DNA from: Lampris incognitus
Lineage: Eukaryota; Chordata; Actinopteri; Lampriformes; Lampridae
DNA: 64,000 nucleotides
Assembly: GCF_029633865.1 (NCBI RefSeq)
Contig: NC_079214.1
Coordinates: 33,084,957-33,148,956, forward strand
Reading direction: 5' to 3'
Positions within the stretch are counted from its first letter, which is position 1; every line of letters begins with the position of its first letter. The notes beneath the pieces were generated by a model, which made no database searches, was not told where the DNA came from, and was given only the letters and a program-made list of their open reading frames with translations. A program made the translations under genes and the position numbers. Below are positions 20,228-31,444 of this stretch, piece after piece.

Positions 20228-21528
20228 AGCCACTGAGGATGCACAAGCCAGTGCATCCTTAGTGCCGGTCCCAAGCCCGGACAAATGGGGAGGGTTGCGT
20301 CAGGAAGGGCATCCGGCGTAAAATCTTTGCCAAATCAAATATGCGGATTATAAATAAGACTTACATACCGGATCGGTCGAGGCCCGGGTTACTAACGACC
20401 GCCACCGGTACTGTTAACCAGCAGGGTGTCAGTGGAAACTATGCTACTGTTGGGCGAAGGAGAAGGAGAGGGGGAAAGCATGTCCAGAGGCAGCTAGAGA
20501 GGAGGAAGGGTAGACATGTGGAGGTGAGAGTTGGAACTTTGAATGTTGGCACTATGACTGGTAAAGGGAGAGAGCTGGCTGACATGATGGAAAGAAGAAA
20601 GGTAGGCATACTGTGTGTGCAAGAGACCAGGTGGAAGGGGAATAAGGCCAGGAGTATCGGAGGTGGGTTCAAACTCTTCTACCATGGTGTGAATGGGAGG
20701 AGTAATGGGGTAGGGGTAATTCTGAAGGAAGAGTATGTCAAGAGCGTGCTGGAGGTGAAGAGAGTGTCAGACAGAGTGATGAGTATGAAGCTGGAAATTG
20801 AAGGTTTATTGCTGAATGTTATCAGCGCATATGCCCCGCAAGTTGGGTGTGAGATGGATGAAAAAGAAGAATTCTGGAGTGAGTTGGACGACATGGTGGA
20901 GAGGGTACCCAAGGAGGAGAGAGTGGTGATTGGAGCGGACTTCAATGGACATGTTGGTGAAGGGAACAGAGGTGATGAGGAGGTGATGGGAAGGTATGGT
21001 GTCAAGGAGAGAAATGTGGAAGGACAGATGGTGGTCGATTTTGCGAAAAGGATGGAAATGGCTGTGGTGAATACATATTTCAAGAAGAGGGAGGAACACA
21101 GGGTGACATACAAAAGTGGAGGAAAGTGCACACAGGTGGACTATATCTTATGTAGAAGGCGCCATCTAAAAGGGATTAGAGACTGCAAGGTGGTGACAGG
21201 GGAGAACATAGCTAGACAGCATCGGATGGTGGTCTGTAGGATGACTTTGGAGACCAAGAAGAGGAAGCGAGTGAAGACACAGCCGAAGATCAAATGGTGG
21301 AAGTTGAAGAAGGAAGACTGTTGTGTGGAGTTCAGGCAGGAGTTAAGACAGGCACTGGGTGGTAGTAAAGAGTTGCCAGATGGCTGGAGAACCACTGCAG
21401 AAATAGTGAGGGAGACAGCTAGGAAGGTACTTGGTGTGTCATCAGGACACAGGAAGGAAGACAAGGAGACTTGGTGGTGGAATGAGGAAGTACAGCAAAT
21501 TATACAGAGGAAAAGGTTGGCAACCTGT
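20228..21528 (+). mobile_element. Expander/RTE-like LINE copy c, complete 5' end but 3'-truncated
   Basis: The 5' untranslated region begins around 20228 ('ctgaggatgcacaagccagt'), followed by 'gcgtcaggaagggcatccgg'. The endonuclease frame is open for about 395 codons. Family sequence stops at about 21525 in the linker after the endonuclease, and unrelated sequence follows. Loss of the 3' end with the 5' end kept is the reverse of normal LINE truncation, so a later deletion or recombination is likely. Confidence 0.8.
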
Positions 21529-21711
21529 GGGGGATCCCATCGTCTTCACTTTTGTGTTGCCATGGAACTAGATCCTCCCTGGCCAAGCAGTGTGGACCAG
21601 CATAGTGACCTGATCACCACTTTAATCAAGGCTTTAGTGAATGGCTCCAAGTTTTTAAGCACACACCTTAATCTCTTGGAATGGATCCTCGAACACGAGA
21701 GACGCCAATGA
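20341..21711 (+). CDS. APE-type endonuclease ORF of Expander/RTE-like LINE (C-terminally altered)
   Basis: This would encode the DNA-nicking domain that starts target-primed integration. The open frame is 456 codons. From the N-terminus there is a basic leader (GRRRRRGGKHVQRQLERRKG, about 37-57), then the APE motifs: VGTLNVGTMTG (Asn), VQETRW (catalytic Glu), SAYAPQ, IGADFNGH (Asp and Asn), VDYILCRRR, and ARQHRMVVCR (His). All motifs expected of an active APE fold are visible. The linker WWWNEEVQQIIQRKRLA follows. From about codon 396 the sequence is unrelated flank up to the stop at 21711, so RT is absent. It may be the least damaged endonuclease in the window, but alone it cannot move the element. 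Confidence 0.7.
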   Translation: MRIINKTYIPDRSRPGLLTTATGTVNQQGVSGNYATVGRRRRRGGKHVQRQLERRKGRHVEVRVGTLNVGTMTGKGRELADMMERRKVGILCVQETRWKGNKARSIGGGFKLFYHGVNGRSNGVGVILKEEYVKSVLEVKRVSDRVMSMKLEIEGLLLNVISAYAPQVGCEMDEKEEFWSELDDMVERVPKEERVVIGADFNGHVGEGNRGDEEVMGRYGVKERNVEGQMVVDFAKRMEMAVVNTYFKKREEHRVTYKSGGKCTQVDYILCRRRHLKGIRDCKVVTGENIARQHRMVVCRMTLETKKRKRVKTQPKIKWWKLKKEDCCVEFRQELRQALGGSKELPDGWRTTAEIVRETARKVLGVSSGHRKEDKETWWWNEEVQQIIQRKRLATCGGSHRLHFCVAMELDPPWPSSVDQHSDLITTLIKALVNGSKFLSTHLNLLEWILEHERRQ

Positions 21712-21718
21712 CGACGAT
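21529..21718. other. Unclassified spacer between Expander c and a Tc1 element
   Basis: 190 bp without recognised homology. It holds the 3' breakpoint of the Expander copy and supplies the out-of-family C-terminus of the 20341-21711 frame. Confidence 0.5.
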
Positions 21719-21720
21719 AT

Positions 21721-22900
21721 ACACTCACTGGCCACTTTATTAGGTACACCTTGCTAGTACCGGGTTGGACCCCCTTTTGCCTTCAGAACTGCCTTAATCC
21801 TTCGTGGCATAGATTCAACAAGGTACTGGAAACATTCCTCAGAGAGTTTGGTCCATATTGACATGATAGCATCACGCAGTTGCTGCAGATTTGTCGGCTG
21901 CACATCCATGATGCGAATCTCCCGGTCCACCACATCCCAAAGGTGCTCTATTGGATTGAGATCTGGTGACTGTGGAGGCCATTTGAGTACAGTGAACTCA
22001 TTGTCATGTTCAAGAAACCAGTCTGAGATGATTCGAGCTTTATGACATGGCGCGTTATCCTGCTGGAAATAGCCATCAGAAGATGGGAACACTGTGGTCA
22101 TAAGGGGATGGACATGGTCAGCAACAATACTCAGGTAGGCTGTGGCGTTGACACGATGCTCAATTGGTACTAAGGGGCCCAAAGTGTGCCAAGAAAAATA
22201 TCCCCCACACCATTACACCACCACCACCAGCCTGAACCATTGATACAAGGCAGGATGGATCCATGCTTTCATGTTGTTGACGCCAAATTCTGACCCTACC
22301 ATCCGAATGTCGCAGCAGAAATCGAGACTCATCAGACCAGGCAACGTTTTTCCAATCTTCTATTGTCCAATTTTGGTGAGCCTGTGCACCCGGTGTGGTC
22401 TTATGCTGCTGTAGCCCATCTGCCTCAAGGTTCGACGTGTTGTGCGTTCAGAGATGCTCTTCTGCATACCTCAGTTGTAATGATTGGTTATTTGAGTTAC
22501 TGTTGCCTTTCTATCAGCTCGAACCAGTCTGGCCATTCTCCTCTGACCTCTGGCATCAACAAGGCATTGTCGCCCACAGAACTGCCGCTCACTGGATATT
22601 TTCTCTTTTTCGGACCATTCTCTGTAAACCCTAGAGATGGTTGTGCGTGAAAATCCCAGTAGATCAGCAGTTTCTGAAATACTCAGACCAGCCCGTCTGG
22701 CACCAACAACCATGCCACATTCAAAGTCACTTAAATCACCTTTCTTCCCCATTCTGATGCTCGGTTTGAACTGCAGCAGATCGTCTTGACCATGTCTACA
22801 TGCCTAAATGCATTGAGTTGCTGCCATGTGATTGGCCTTTTAGAAATTTGCGTTAACGAGCAGTTGGACGGGTGTGCCTAATAAAGTGGCCGGTGAGTGT
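21721..22900 (-). mobile_element. Tc1/mariner element with DD36E spacing
   Basis: Inverted ends 'acactcactggccacttta' and 'taaagtggccggtgagtgt' are flanked by TA on both sides. Length is 1.18 kb. The minus-strand transposase is in pieces: N-terminal 22752-22471 and C-terminal 22182-21754. Between the second Asp and the Glu I count 36 residues, not 34, which points to a distinct Tc1/mariner lineage. Confidence 0.85.
21754..22752 (-). pseudogene. DD36E-type transposase, frame-broken
   Basis: The N-terminal frame (start 22752) reads MGKKGDLSDFECGMVVGARR and contains a helix-turn-helix (SISETADLLGFSRTTISRVY). The middle (22470-22183), which should hold the first catalytic Asp, has lost its frame. 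The C-terminal frame has YFQQDNAPCHKARIISDWF and SPDLNPIEHLWDVVDREI; counting from the Asp of QQD to the Glu of PIEH leaves 36 residues between. It ends naturally with AVLKAKGGPTRY. At least one frame break lies in the middle, so it is not functional. Confidence 0.8.
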
Positions 22901-22904
22901 ATAT

Positions 22905-23034
22905 ATATACACACACAGAGACATGTAGAGAATGGTATGAAATCAAATCAAGTGTTTTGAACAGTGTGGTATGAAATCAAAATAAATTGAGTGTTTTCTA
23001 GTGTTACATAATTTCAAAAAGTAAAATAGAAATA
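22905..23034. other. Short spacer between two Tc1 elements
   Basis: Contains a direct duplication of 'atggtatgaaatcaaa'-like sequence at 22932 and 22968; otherwise nothing recognised. Confidence 0.5.
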
Positions 23035-24620
23035 CAAACCCCAATTCCAATGAAGTTGAGACGTTGTGTAAAACGTAAAAAAAAACAGAATACAATGATT
23101 TGCAAATCCTTTTCGACCTATATTCAATTGAATACACTACAAAGACAAGATATTTAATGTTCAAACTCAAACTTTTTTTTGCAAATATTCACGCCTGCAA
23201 CACGTTCCAAAAAAGCTGGGGCAGGGGCATGTTCACCACCGTGTTACACCACCTTTCCATTTAGCAACGCTCAATAAGCGTTTGGGAACTGAGGACACTA
23301 ATTGTTGAAGCTTTGTAGGTGGAATTCTTTCCCATTCTTGCTTGATGTACGACTTCAGTTGCTCAACAGTCCGGAGTCTCTGTTGTCGTATTTTGCGCTT
23401 CATAATGCGCCACACATTTTCAATGGGAGACAGGTCTGGACTGCAGGCAGGCCAGTCTAGTACCTGCACTCTTTTACTACGAAGCCCCACTGTTGTAACA
23501 CATGCAGAATATGGCTTGGCATTGTCTTGCTGAAATAAGCAGGGACGTCCCTGAAAAAGACGTCATTTGGATGGCAGCATATGTTGCTCCAAAACCTGTA
23601 TGTACCTTTCAGCATTAATGGTGCCTTCACAGATGTGCAAGTTACCCATGCCATGGGCACTAACACACCCCCATACCATCACAGATGCTGGCTTTTGGAC
23701 TTTGCGGTGATAACAATCTGGATGGTCCTTTTCCTCTTTAGCCTGGTGGACATGATGTCCATGATTTCCAAAAACAATTTGAAATGTGGACTTGTCAGAC
23801 CACAGCACACTTTTCCACTTCGCGTCAGTCCATCTCAGATGAACTCGGGCCCAGAGTAGCCGGCGGCATTTCTGGGTGTTGTTGATATATGGCTTTCGCT
23901 TTGCATGGTAGAATTTTAACTTGCACTTGTTGATGTAGCAACGAACTGTGTTAACTGACGATGGTTTTCCGAAGTGTTCCCGAGCCCACGTGGTAAGATC
24001 CTTTACAGAATGATGTCGGTTTTTAATGCAGTGCTGCCTGAGGGATCGAAGGTCACGGGCATTTGATGTTGGTTTTCGGCCTTGCCACTTACGTGCAGAG
24101 ATTTCTCCGGATTCTCTGAATCTTTTGATGATATTATGGACTGTAGATGATGAAATCCCTAAATTCCTTGCAATTGTACATTGAGAAACATTGTTCTTAA
24201 ACTGTTGGACTATTTGCTCACGCAGTTGTTCACAGAGTGGTGAACCTCGCCCCATCCTTGCTTGTGAACGACTGAGCCTTTCGGTGATGCTCCTTTTACA
24301 CCCAATCATGACACTCCGATGTTTCCAATTAACCTGTTCACCTGTGGAATGTTCCAAACAGGTGTTTTTTGGGCATTCCTCAGCTTTCCCAGTCTTTTGT
24401 TGCCCCTGTCCCAGCTTCTTTGGAACGTGTTGCAGGCATGAAATTCAAAATGAGTGAATATTTGCAAAAAAACTATAACGTTTATCAGTTTGAACATTAC
24501 ATATCTTGTCTTTGTAGTGTATTCAATTAAATATAGGTCAAAAAGGATTTGCAAATCATTATATTCTGTTTTTATTCATGTTTTACACAACATCCCAACT
24601 TCATTGGAATTGGGGTTTGC
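23035..24620 (-). mobile_element. Tc1/mariner element with long (~200 bp) inverted ends
   Basis: The left end 'caaaccccaattccaatgaa' matches the complement at the right end 'ttcattggaattggggtttg'. Similarity extends inward to about 200 bp on each side, including the 'acactacaaagacaagat' motif. Length is 1.59 kb. The minus-strand transposase is nearly complete with one frameshift (23233-24255). Confidence 0.9.
23233..24255 (-). pseudogene. Tc1-type DD34E transposase with one frameshift
   Basis: The likely start is MGRGSPLCEQLREQIVQQF (about 24255); an in-frame upstream ATG at 24357 lies in the element end. The helix-turn-helix CTIARNLGISSSTVHNIIKR, a GRKP hinge and a second DNA-binding part follow. 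The first catalytic Asp is present (VLWSDKSTF; usually SDE). The reading frame is lost after LEQHMLPSK (about 23563). In another frame LFQQDNAKP (second Asp), LDWPACSPDLSPIENVW (Glu, 34 residues later) and the tail VAKWKGGVTRW complete the protein to 23233. One indel near 23560 separates the halves; all three catalytic residues remain encoded. Confidence 0.85.
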
Positions 24621-24639
24621 AGAAAAATAAACTTTCAAA

Positions 24640-24965
24640 AGCGGACATTCCATTTTTTTTCCGATATCTCATAATTGTTTGAGAAGTTCATGCCTTGCAA
24701 ACTTTTTTTTTTTTGTAGAAATCATTTCAAAGAAGGCCTCTCCTGAAGAAGCTCTGGTTTTTAAGACTGAATATCTTAACTTAATGGTCTGATAATTTTA
24801 GGATGTTATAAACCGCATTTTTGAAACATCTCAAAGCCGCTGTTGACAACTTTTCAACTTTCTCCCCTAGCATTTCCAGTTGTTTTTATTATTTGTGCCG
24901 CTGTTGCAAATACAACCAGGTCACTTTCCATTTATTAGCATCCTGGCTACTCTCCAAAGCAAGAA
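24640..24965. other. Intergenic DNA, nothing recognised
   Basis: AT-rich, with a poly-T run near 24703; no supported feature. Confidence 0.5.
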
Positions 24966-25046
24966 ACTACTACTACCACTACGTTTGGCTGCTCCCATTA
25001 GGGGTCGCCAAAGTGGATCATTCGTTTCCATCTCTTCCTGTCCTCT

Positions 25047-25216
25047 CAGCCATGATATTTCGTGTCATAGTCACGAAATTTAATCTATGAAATCGTGCTG
25101 GGGGACACGATGTCACTGAAATTTTCTTGTCTGGCAACATGAAGTTGTATACAATGCGTTCCTATGGGCCAAGTTCTTCTTGCGCGTCACGTTATCAAGA
25201 TGCTGGCTCTGGCTGG
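25047..25216. other. Non-Expander segment replacing the C-terminal domain
   Basis: It starts 'atgatatttcgtgtcatagt' and contains 'cacgaaattt'-type repeats. Expander sequence resumes at 'aatcctgtccttcatcac'. About 420 bp of Expander found in copy b is missing here. Origin not recognised; an insertion with deletion or a gene-conversion patch are possible. Confidence 0.5.
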
Positions 25217-25919
25217 TCTGACCTCCCAGGAGAATCCTGTCCTTCATCACTCCCAATGAAAATCTTAGCATCTTCAACTCTGCCACCTCCAGCTCTGCCC
25301 GCTGACTTTTTGTCAGTGCCACCATCTCCAAACCATACAACACAGCTTGTCTCACAACCATCTTGTAAATCTTCCCTTTCACTCTTGCTGGTACTCTTCT
25401 GTTGCAAATCACTCCTGATACTCTTCTCCACCCACTAGTTGACCCCAAGTATTTCAACTCATACACCTTTGTCACCTGTACTCCTTGTATCCTCACCATT
25501 CCGCTGTCCTTCCTCTCATTCACACATATGTATTCCATCTTGCTCCTACTGACTTTCATTCCTCTTCTCTTCAGTGCATACCTCCACCTCTCCAGGCTCT
25601 CCTCAACTTGATCCCTACTCTCACTACAGATCACAATGTCATCCACAAACACCATAGTCCATGGAGACTCCTGCCTGATCTCATCCGTCAACCCATCTAT
25701 GACCATTGCAAACAAGAAAGGGCTCAGAGCTGATCCTTGATGTAATCCCACCTCCACTTTGAACCCATTCGTCATTCCTACTGCACATCTCACCATTGTC
25801 ACACTGCCCTCATACAAGTCCTGCACCACTCCTACATACTTCTCTGCCACTCCTGACTTCCTCATACAGTACCACACTTTCTCTCTCGGCACCTTGTCAT
25901 ATGCTTTCTCTAAATCCAC
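25113..25919 (-). pseudogene. Expander/RTE-like reverse transcriptase core, copy d
   Basis: One 268-codon frame runs from motif A (MDLEKAYDKVPREKVWY, Asp present) through GLHQGSALSPFLFAMVID and VFVDDIVICSES. Motif C is VDD, where the other copies have ADD. It continues with SKMEYICVNERKD, LKYLGSTSGWRRVSG and ELEVAELKMLRFSLGV, then leaves the family at about 25217 and ends in the foreign segment. It is the longest uninterrupted RT frame in the window but lacks N- and C-terminal parts. Confidence 0.75.
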
Positions 25920-26215
25920 AAAGACATAATGTGTAACTCCTTGTGACCTTCTCTATACTTCTCCATCAACATTCTCAAAGCAAACATCACATTTGTTGTG
26001 CTCTTTCATGGCATGAAACCATACTAGTGCTCACTAATCATCACCTGTCCTCTTAACCTAACCTCCACTACTCTTTCCCATATCTTCATGCTGTGGCTGA
26101 TCAACTTTATACCTCTGTAGTTACTACAGCTCTGCACATCACCCTTATTCTTGAAAATCGGTACCAATATAATACACTGATATATGTCACCCTTTGTTCC
26201 TCCCTCTTCTTGAAA

Positions 26216-26747
26216 TTAATATTCACCACAGCCATTTCCATTGTTTTTTGCAAAATCCACCACTATCTGTCCTTCCCCATTTCTCTCCTTGACACCATAC
26301 CTACCCATTACCTCATCATTATCTCCATCCCCTTCACCAACGTGCCCACTGAAGTCCACTCCAATTACCACTTTCTCCTCCTTGGGTACTTTCCACCACT
26401 TCATCCAACTCATTCCAGAATTCTTCTTTCTCTTCCATCTCACACCCAACATGTGGGGCCTTTGCACTGACAACATTTATCCTCACACCTTCGATTTCCA
26501 GCTTCATACTCATCACTCTGTCTGACACTCTCTTCACCTCCAACACACTCTTGACATATTTTTCCTTCAGAATTACCCCTACCCAATTTCCCCTCCCATC
26601 CACACCATGGTAGAAGAGTTTGAACCCATCTCCGATGGCCTCTTGCATACACAGTATATCAACCTTCCTTCTCTCCATCATATCAGCCAGCTCTCTCCCT
26701 CTACCAGTCATAGTGCAAACATTCAAAGTTCTGACTCTCATCTCCAC
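26216..26747 (-). pseudogene. Expander/RTE-like endonuclease, copy d
   Basis: The frames show VRTLNVCTMTGRGRELADM (Asn motif), ILCMQEA (the QETRW motif is damaged; WKG is lost), SAKAPHVGCEMEE (YAP changed to KAP) and the IGVDFSGHVGEG segment (Asp kept, FNG changed to FSG). Several catalytic residues are altered and frames overlap, so the domain is inactive. Confidence 0.65.
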
Positions 26748-26971
26748 ACTCTTACCCTTCCTCCTCTCCTATTGTCTCTGGATATATATTCCCCTTCTCT
26801 TTCTTCTTCACCCAACAGTGGCACTGTTTCAATCAGCATTCTGCTGGCCAATAGTACCGGTGGCGGTCATTGGTAATCCAGTCCCTGACCGATCTGGTAT
26901 GGAAATCTGATTTATCTGAATTCGAATATATTTCCTGTAACCTCCTGTATATGGCTGCTGAACTGTCTTAT

Positions 26972-26973
26972 TA

Positions 26974-27012
<39 letters not shown>
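26972..27012. repeat. (TTA)n microsatellite
   Basis: About 12 TTA/ATT units. Confidence 0.95.
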
Positions 27013-27059
27013 TTATTGTTGTTGTTCTTGTGGCAAAATAAGAAAATTCATTAAATGTA

Positions 27060-29655
27060 TTGTTTAAAAAATAAGCTGATTATATTGATTACCAAGTTGG
27101 AGCCTTGTCAGAGCTATAAGGGTATACCATATGTAGCTGTATACTGATACAAAACTTTTTAAATATCCATCATGGATCAGGGCTGGCATTAAGTTTAAGT
27201 TATTTAAATTAATGTTTCTATGTAAGATTAAGTGTGTCTGGGTCTATTTGTGTGTGCGTGCATGCACAGATGCGTTTGTGCATATGTTTGCGATTGAAGT
27301 TTTTTTCTCAGCTGTAATGAGAGCTTTCTTCGAATTGCCCTTGCTCTGCATCTGTATATGTTTTAGCAAAGTGGAGAGGAAAGGCTCAATAGATTGCCTT
27401 GTATGGCTAATTTGCTCAACTCATTAAATATTGAGGTGAAGGCAGATTTGTGTGATTGCCAATATACTGGCTCCAGGAGTCTTTGTTATGCCTCAGAGCC
27501 TGTGAAATGAATGGGGAATACACTCACAAAGTGAAAGCAGTGACAACTATAGTCATCACAGCTGCTCAAGATTGCACATATACATGTACGCAATCACACA
27601 TTCACACTTGTTCAAAGACGGGTTATACACACACATACAAGAACACAATTTTATTTTCTTGGCAATCTATCTATATTCAGTAGCCTTATCTATCTCATGT
27701 GTAGTCAATTAGATCTACTGTGAGCTTTCTCCAGTTTTGCTGGAACAGATGTGTGGATATAGTAGAGTAACACAGACACAGAGCGAAATATGAATTTAAA
27801 GGGAGCCTGTGGGAGATGTAGATTGAGAGAGAAGGAAAAAGAAAAAAAGATACAAGGGGGAGCAACAAAGAAGGGGATGAAAGGAACAAAAGAGAGGAAA
27901 AAAAGAATTGAACACACATTTACACATTCTTCTTTAATATAACCATGTTTTAAAAAAAATGAAACAAGACAGCGATTTTTTTTCTGAGAAACCCTGAACC
28001 TCAGATTTTCCAGTTTGGATGTCATAACTATTAGTGAAAGCAATCTCTGGATGGTAAAATTATATTAAAAAATACTTTCCTGGATGCTGATCATTTTCAT
28101 CCCTACTACTGTTGGTTCAAGTGCTTTGGAGAATGGCAGCAACCAAATAATGCTATTTTCCCCTGATAACATCACATTTGCCTGTTATCTCATAAGTGTT
28201 TTCACCTTGCCAGCTGGTTTTAATGTGTCAGTGTTTCATGTCGTGTTTACTGTGTGATTAACTTGGATTGAAATTCAGTTCAATTGAATTGCTTGCTGTG
28301 TAATTCTGCCCCAGCAAAACCACAGCCGACTGTAGCAAAACCTAACAATGTGGCCTTTGTTTCTTTACGGAGGCAGTGGTGCACATGGTGGGAAAGCTGA
28401 GATGGAAAGAGGTTGTTAGCCACAGGAGATGGGCACAAGCCTTGATAATATGAGGAAATGCTGAGCCGGGCAGTCTACATTTGGATTCAGCGGTGTTTCC
28501 TCGGCAAACTTCCCAGAAACCTCAGATGAAGTAGACTTGAAATTGTGTATGCCCTGAACTAGTCTGTCTCCTCACCTCACCCTCGCTAATACTTCAATTC
28601 AATTCAGTTCAATTCTAATAAAAGTAATACTTTTTAATAGCCATTCTTCTCCCCTAAGTGGCGCCCAAATAAAAATTAATAAGTATGCACATGTCTGTTT
28701 TTCCTTGTGTACCTGAATATCTGTGTGCATTCTTGTGCAAATCTGTGTACCTTTGGCACCTGTAGTGTATGCTCACGTCAACATAAATATCATGGTGTTA
28801 TTGTGTCTTGCTGCTGTACAGGACACATCAGCCCCTTGACTCTCCATGCTACATGACTGTAGAGGGGAATAACAGTGAATAGCAGTGGCATATGTTTATT
28901 GAAGAGATCCCACACTCTCTATATCACTCTGTCTCAATTCAGGAACACCAATTCCCTTGCCCACCTCCTCAGATAGCCACTTTACCTCGATGAATTGGGT
29001 TCAGCTGCAATCTTGGCTATTGTCAGATGTAGTTTAAAGGCTATTTCTTAATGGTGCACCCATTGCTCTCTGCCCTGTTTTCTCTCCCAAAGTTGCTCCC
29101 CTTCCTGATTGGATGGTGTTGTGTCCTCCCTGTGGGAAAATAAACGTTTGATTTCACAGCTTCTTTGGCGATGCCAATCATGTTTTAACAATACTCAACT
29201 CTGTTGTAGCTAAACTAAAACACTCAAAGGTAGAGGCAGCAGTTCACAAGTTTGGCCATTCTGATGGAACAGTGCCAGTGGTTTATTCTCAGTATTCCTG
29301 CTTAAATTTCGTAGGGGCAACTTGTTGAAATAATTAAATACATTTATGAACTTGAGTTTCACTGTATGACTTGGAAATTGGAGTGCTACATAATGAGATT
29401 GAAAATAGTGTATTGTTTGGAAATCTTAAATGTTATAATCCAAGATAACTTTCTACCACTTAACCCACAAGCAGAAAGGTCTAAAGGCCAATTTCCATTG
29501 CAAGCATTTTAGATGGTGTATGTGTGTTAGAGCCGACAGACCGCCATTTCGTGTTGCTGTGTTCAGTGGGCATGGTGGACGCATAGTAGCTAGATGAGCA
29601 CACACAGCATTTTATTGACTCCTCTTTTTCAATTGTATTTTAGTGAAACATGGAA
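27060..29655. other. 2.6 kb of intergenic DNA without recognised features
   Basis: No convincing exon, RNA gene, inverted repeat or transposon protein. A short (AATTC)-type run near 28590-28620 resembles an L2-like 3' tail in reverse, too weak to call. This is one of the least repetitive parts of the window. Confidence 0.5.
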
Positions 29656-29661
29656 ATACAC

Positions 29662-30120
29662 TTGTTATTATTCTCTACAGTGGTGTACTGGCCATCGGGC
29701 ATACCTGGACAAATCCCGTTGGGCCACCGAATTGGTGGTCCGGTGGACCATAAAAAAAACCCGAAGTTTTGACTGGCCCAGTGTGCCTGTCATTCGGAGT
29801 GCCAATGAGAGCGTGCTGTGTGCGTGTTCAAGGAATGGGCTCACTGGCCAATCACAACCAAGTTAGTTAACATGCATTAACATTCTAGACTAATGCAAAA
29901 GTAGAGCACCGCAGTGAGATGACCAACAAAAGCCATGGACTAGAAAATGTCAAAAAGTAAAGGAGGGGCTGATAAAAACTAGAGGGAAAGATGAAGCAGG
30001 CATTAGAGGCACATGCTTCCAAATGTAAACAAGCACGAAACCATCCAGACCCACAGCGCACATGTGCTGTGCATGTAGGTGGAGCAAGGCAGTGTTCAAT
30101 GAGGACCAGCAAGTAGAAAT
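29662..30120 (+). repeat. hAT-like DNA transposon fragment
   Basis: It begins 'cagtggtgtactggccatc', similar to ends of fish hAT elements. Near 29948 a frame reads MSKSKGGADK and, after a one-base shift, resembles the basic start of hAT/ZMYM-type transposases (a KQALEAHASKC-like pattern). No further catalytic region is visible and the other end was not found. Confidence 0.35.
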
Positions 30121-30124
30121 TATG

Positions 30125-31222
30125 TTCCAGGGTTTAGTCATATCCTAAATGTGTCATATGTAAAACTAGGCTAACTATATAGCTAGCTAACTTTGGCATG
30201 TCCTCACGTCTATAACAATATATGTTGTCCTCCGTTTGTCCATACATCAGTTGTGAGCTTGTTTTACTAATCATCCCTTTCAGGTCACCCATGAGTGAGT
30301 GAATGAGTGACCACGATTTGCGACGCATAGCCCAGAGTGGCAGATGCATGTGCATCATGGCAAAAAATCGAGATACTGTTTGGGCATCAGCATCCTCAAG
30401 TTGCCAGCAATATAAGAACTGCAGTAGACTGAAGCGGTAAGATGGATGTTGAATTATAGGCTAGGCTACATGTTCAGTTAAAACTGAACCCCTGTAACTT
30501 GTGTATTAAAACGATCCCACCGATAGGCTATTTGTTACTATTTAAACCATGCTGATGGCATATTATAAGTCTGTGCCTACTGAAATATGTCTGGAATAGA
30601 CATATGCTACTTTCGATTGCAAAAACCTTTGATACGTTCAAACTCACCTGTCAACAACAAAAGACTAGGGTGCTAAATCTAGTGGGCTATGTCCTGTAAT
30701 TACGTTAACCCCCCCACAGCTGTAACTGACTAGTCCAGGGTTGAATTTCTCTCCCAGACCACCCCTGATTCTCATCAAATAAATGTTATATAAAAATGAA
30801 TATATTGTATTATCACTGCTGAGTCAAACCCTTTGTGGAAGCATTTGTCTAAAGTTATAACCCTCAGTATCAACACTTTTGTTACAATTTTTTATTTCTT
30901 CTCAGTTTTATCAACTGATTGAGTTTAAAACTTTTTGTTTTTCCAATTCATATTATACTGGAAAAGTATATTGTTTATCTCAGCTGCCTTAAAGAGTTTG
31001 CCCATGCATTGTAGCTCTGACAGCCATCCTTCATCACCTAACCAGCCACATATGGAGCCTCTGACCAGTTCCCACCACTTCAGGGTTCTAATTTGTCATC
31101 GGTATCAATGTAGATAATAAGAGCCTTGCTGTCGACAGGCCCAGTCAGCACTGACCTCTCTCTGTGTGACCCTCTGTGGATGGCAGTATGTCTGGCCTGC
31201 TCCTCTCACTGACTGACAAGCA
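30125..31222. other. Intergenic DNA, nothing recognised
   Basis: No supported feature. Confidence 0.5.
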
Positions 31223-31225
31223 CAG

Positions 31226-31275
31226 AGAGAGAGAGAGAGAGGGAGAGAGTGAGAGAGAGAGAGGGGGGGGGGGAG
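31226..31275. repeat. (GA)n microsatellite
   Basis: GA-rich run with a G tract at about 31263-31273; purine-rich sequence continues to about 31440. Confidence 0.9.
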
Positions 31276-31444
31276 AGAAGGAAAGAGATAGAAAGAAAGA
31301 TAGAGACAGAAACAATAAATGTTGAAAAAAGTATATGTCAGAGAGAGAGGGAGAGAAAAGATAAGATGGAATCAGTCAGACTGACTGTTAGAGTCACACA
31401 GAGAGCAACAAAGAGAGTAACAGAGGGAACACAGAGGTGAATTG

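Larger units (their letters stand above)
24969..26915 (-). mobile_element. Expander/RTE-like LINE copy d, internally deleted
   Basis: The 3' end at 24969 has an (ACT)n tail and the family 3' sequence. The minus strand then shows, from its 5' side: basic leader and endonuclease start (26747-26334), endonuclease middle (26476-26216), a jump near 26168 from the VTY region directly into the RT 5' part, RT (25919-25390), and a foreign 170-bp segment (25047-25216) replacing the C-terminal domain. The 5' sequence ends at about 26915. Confidence 0.75.

Noticed and set aside
20341..21711. Host endonuclease gene
   Set aside because: Sequence, 5' UTR and neighbours match the other four Expander copies; it is a LINE ORF.
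27060..29655. Hidden exons in the long unique stretch
   Set aside because: Open frames are short, not supported by splice-site pairs or recognisable protein sequence.
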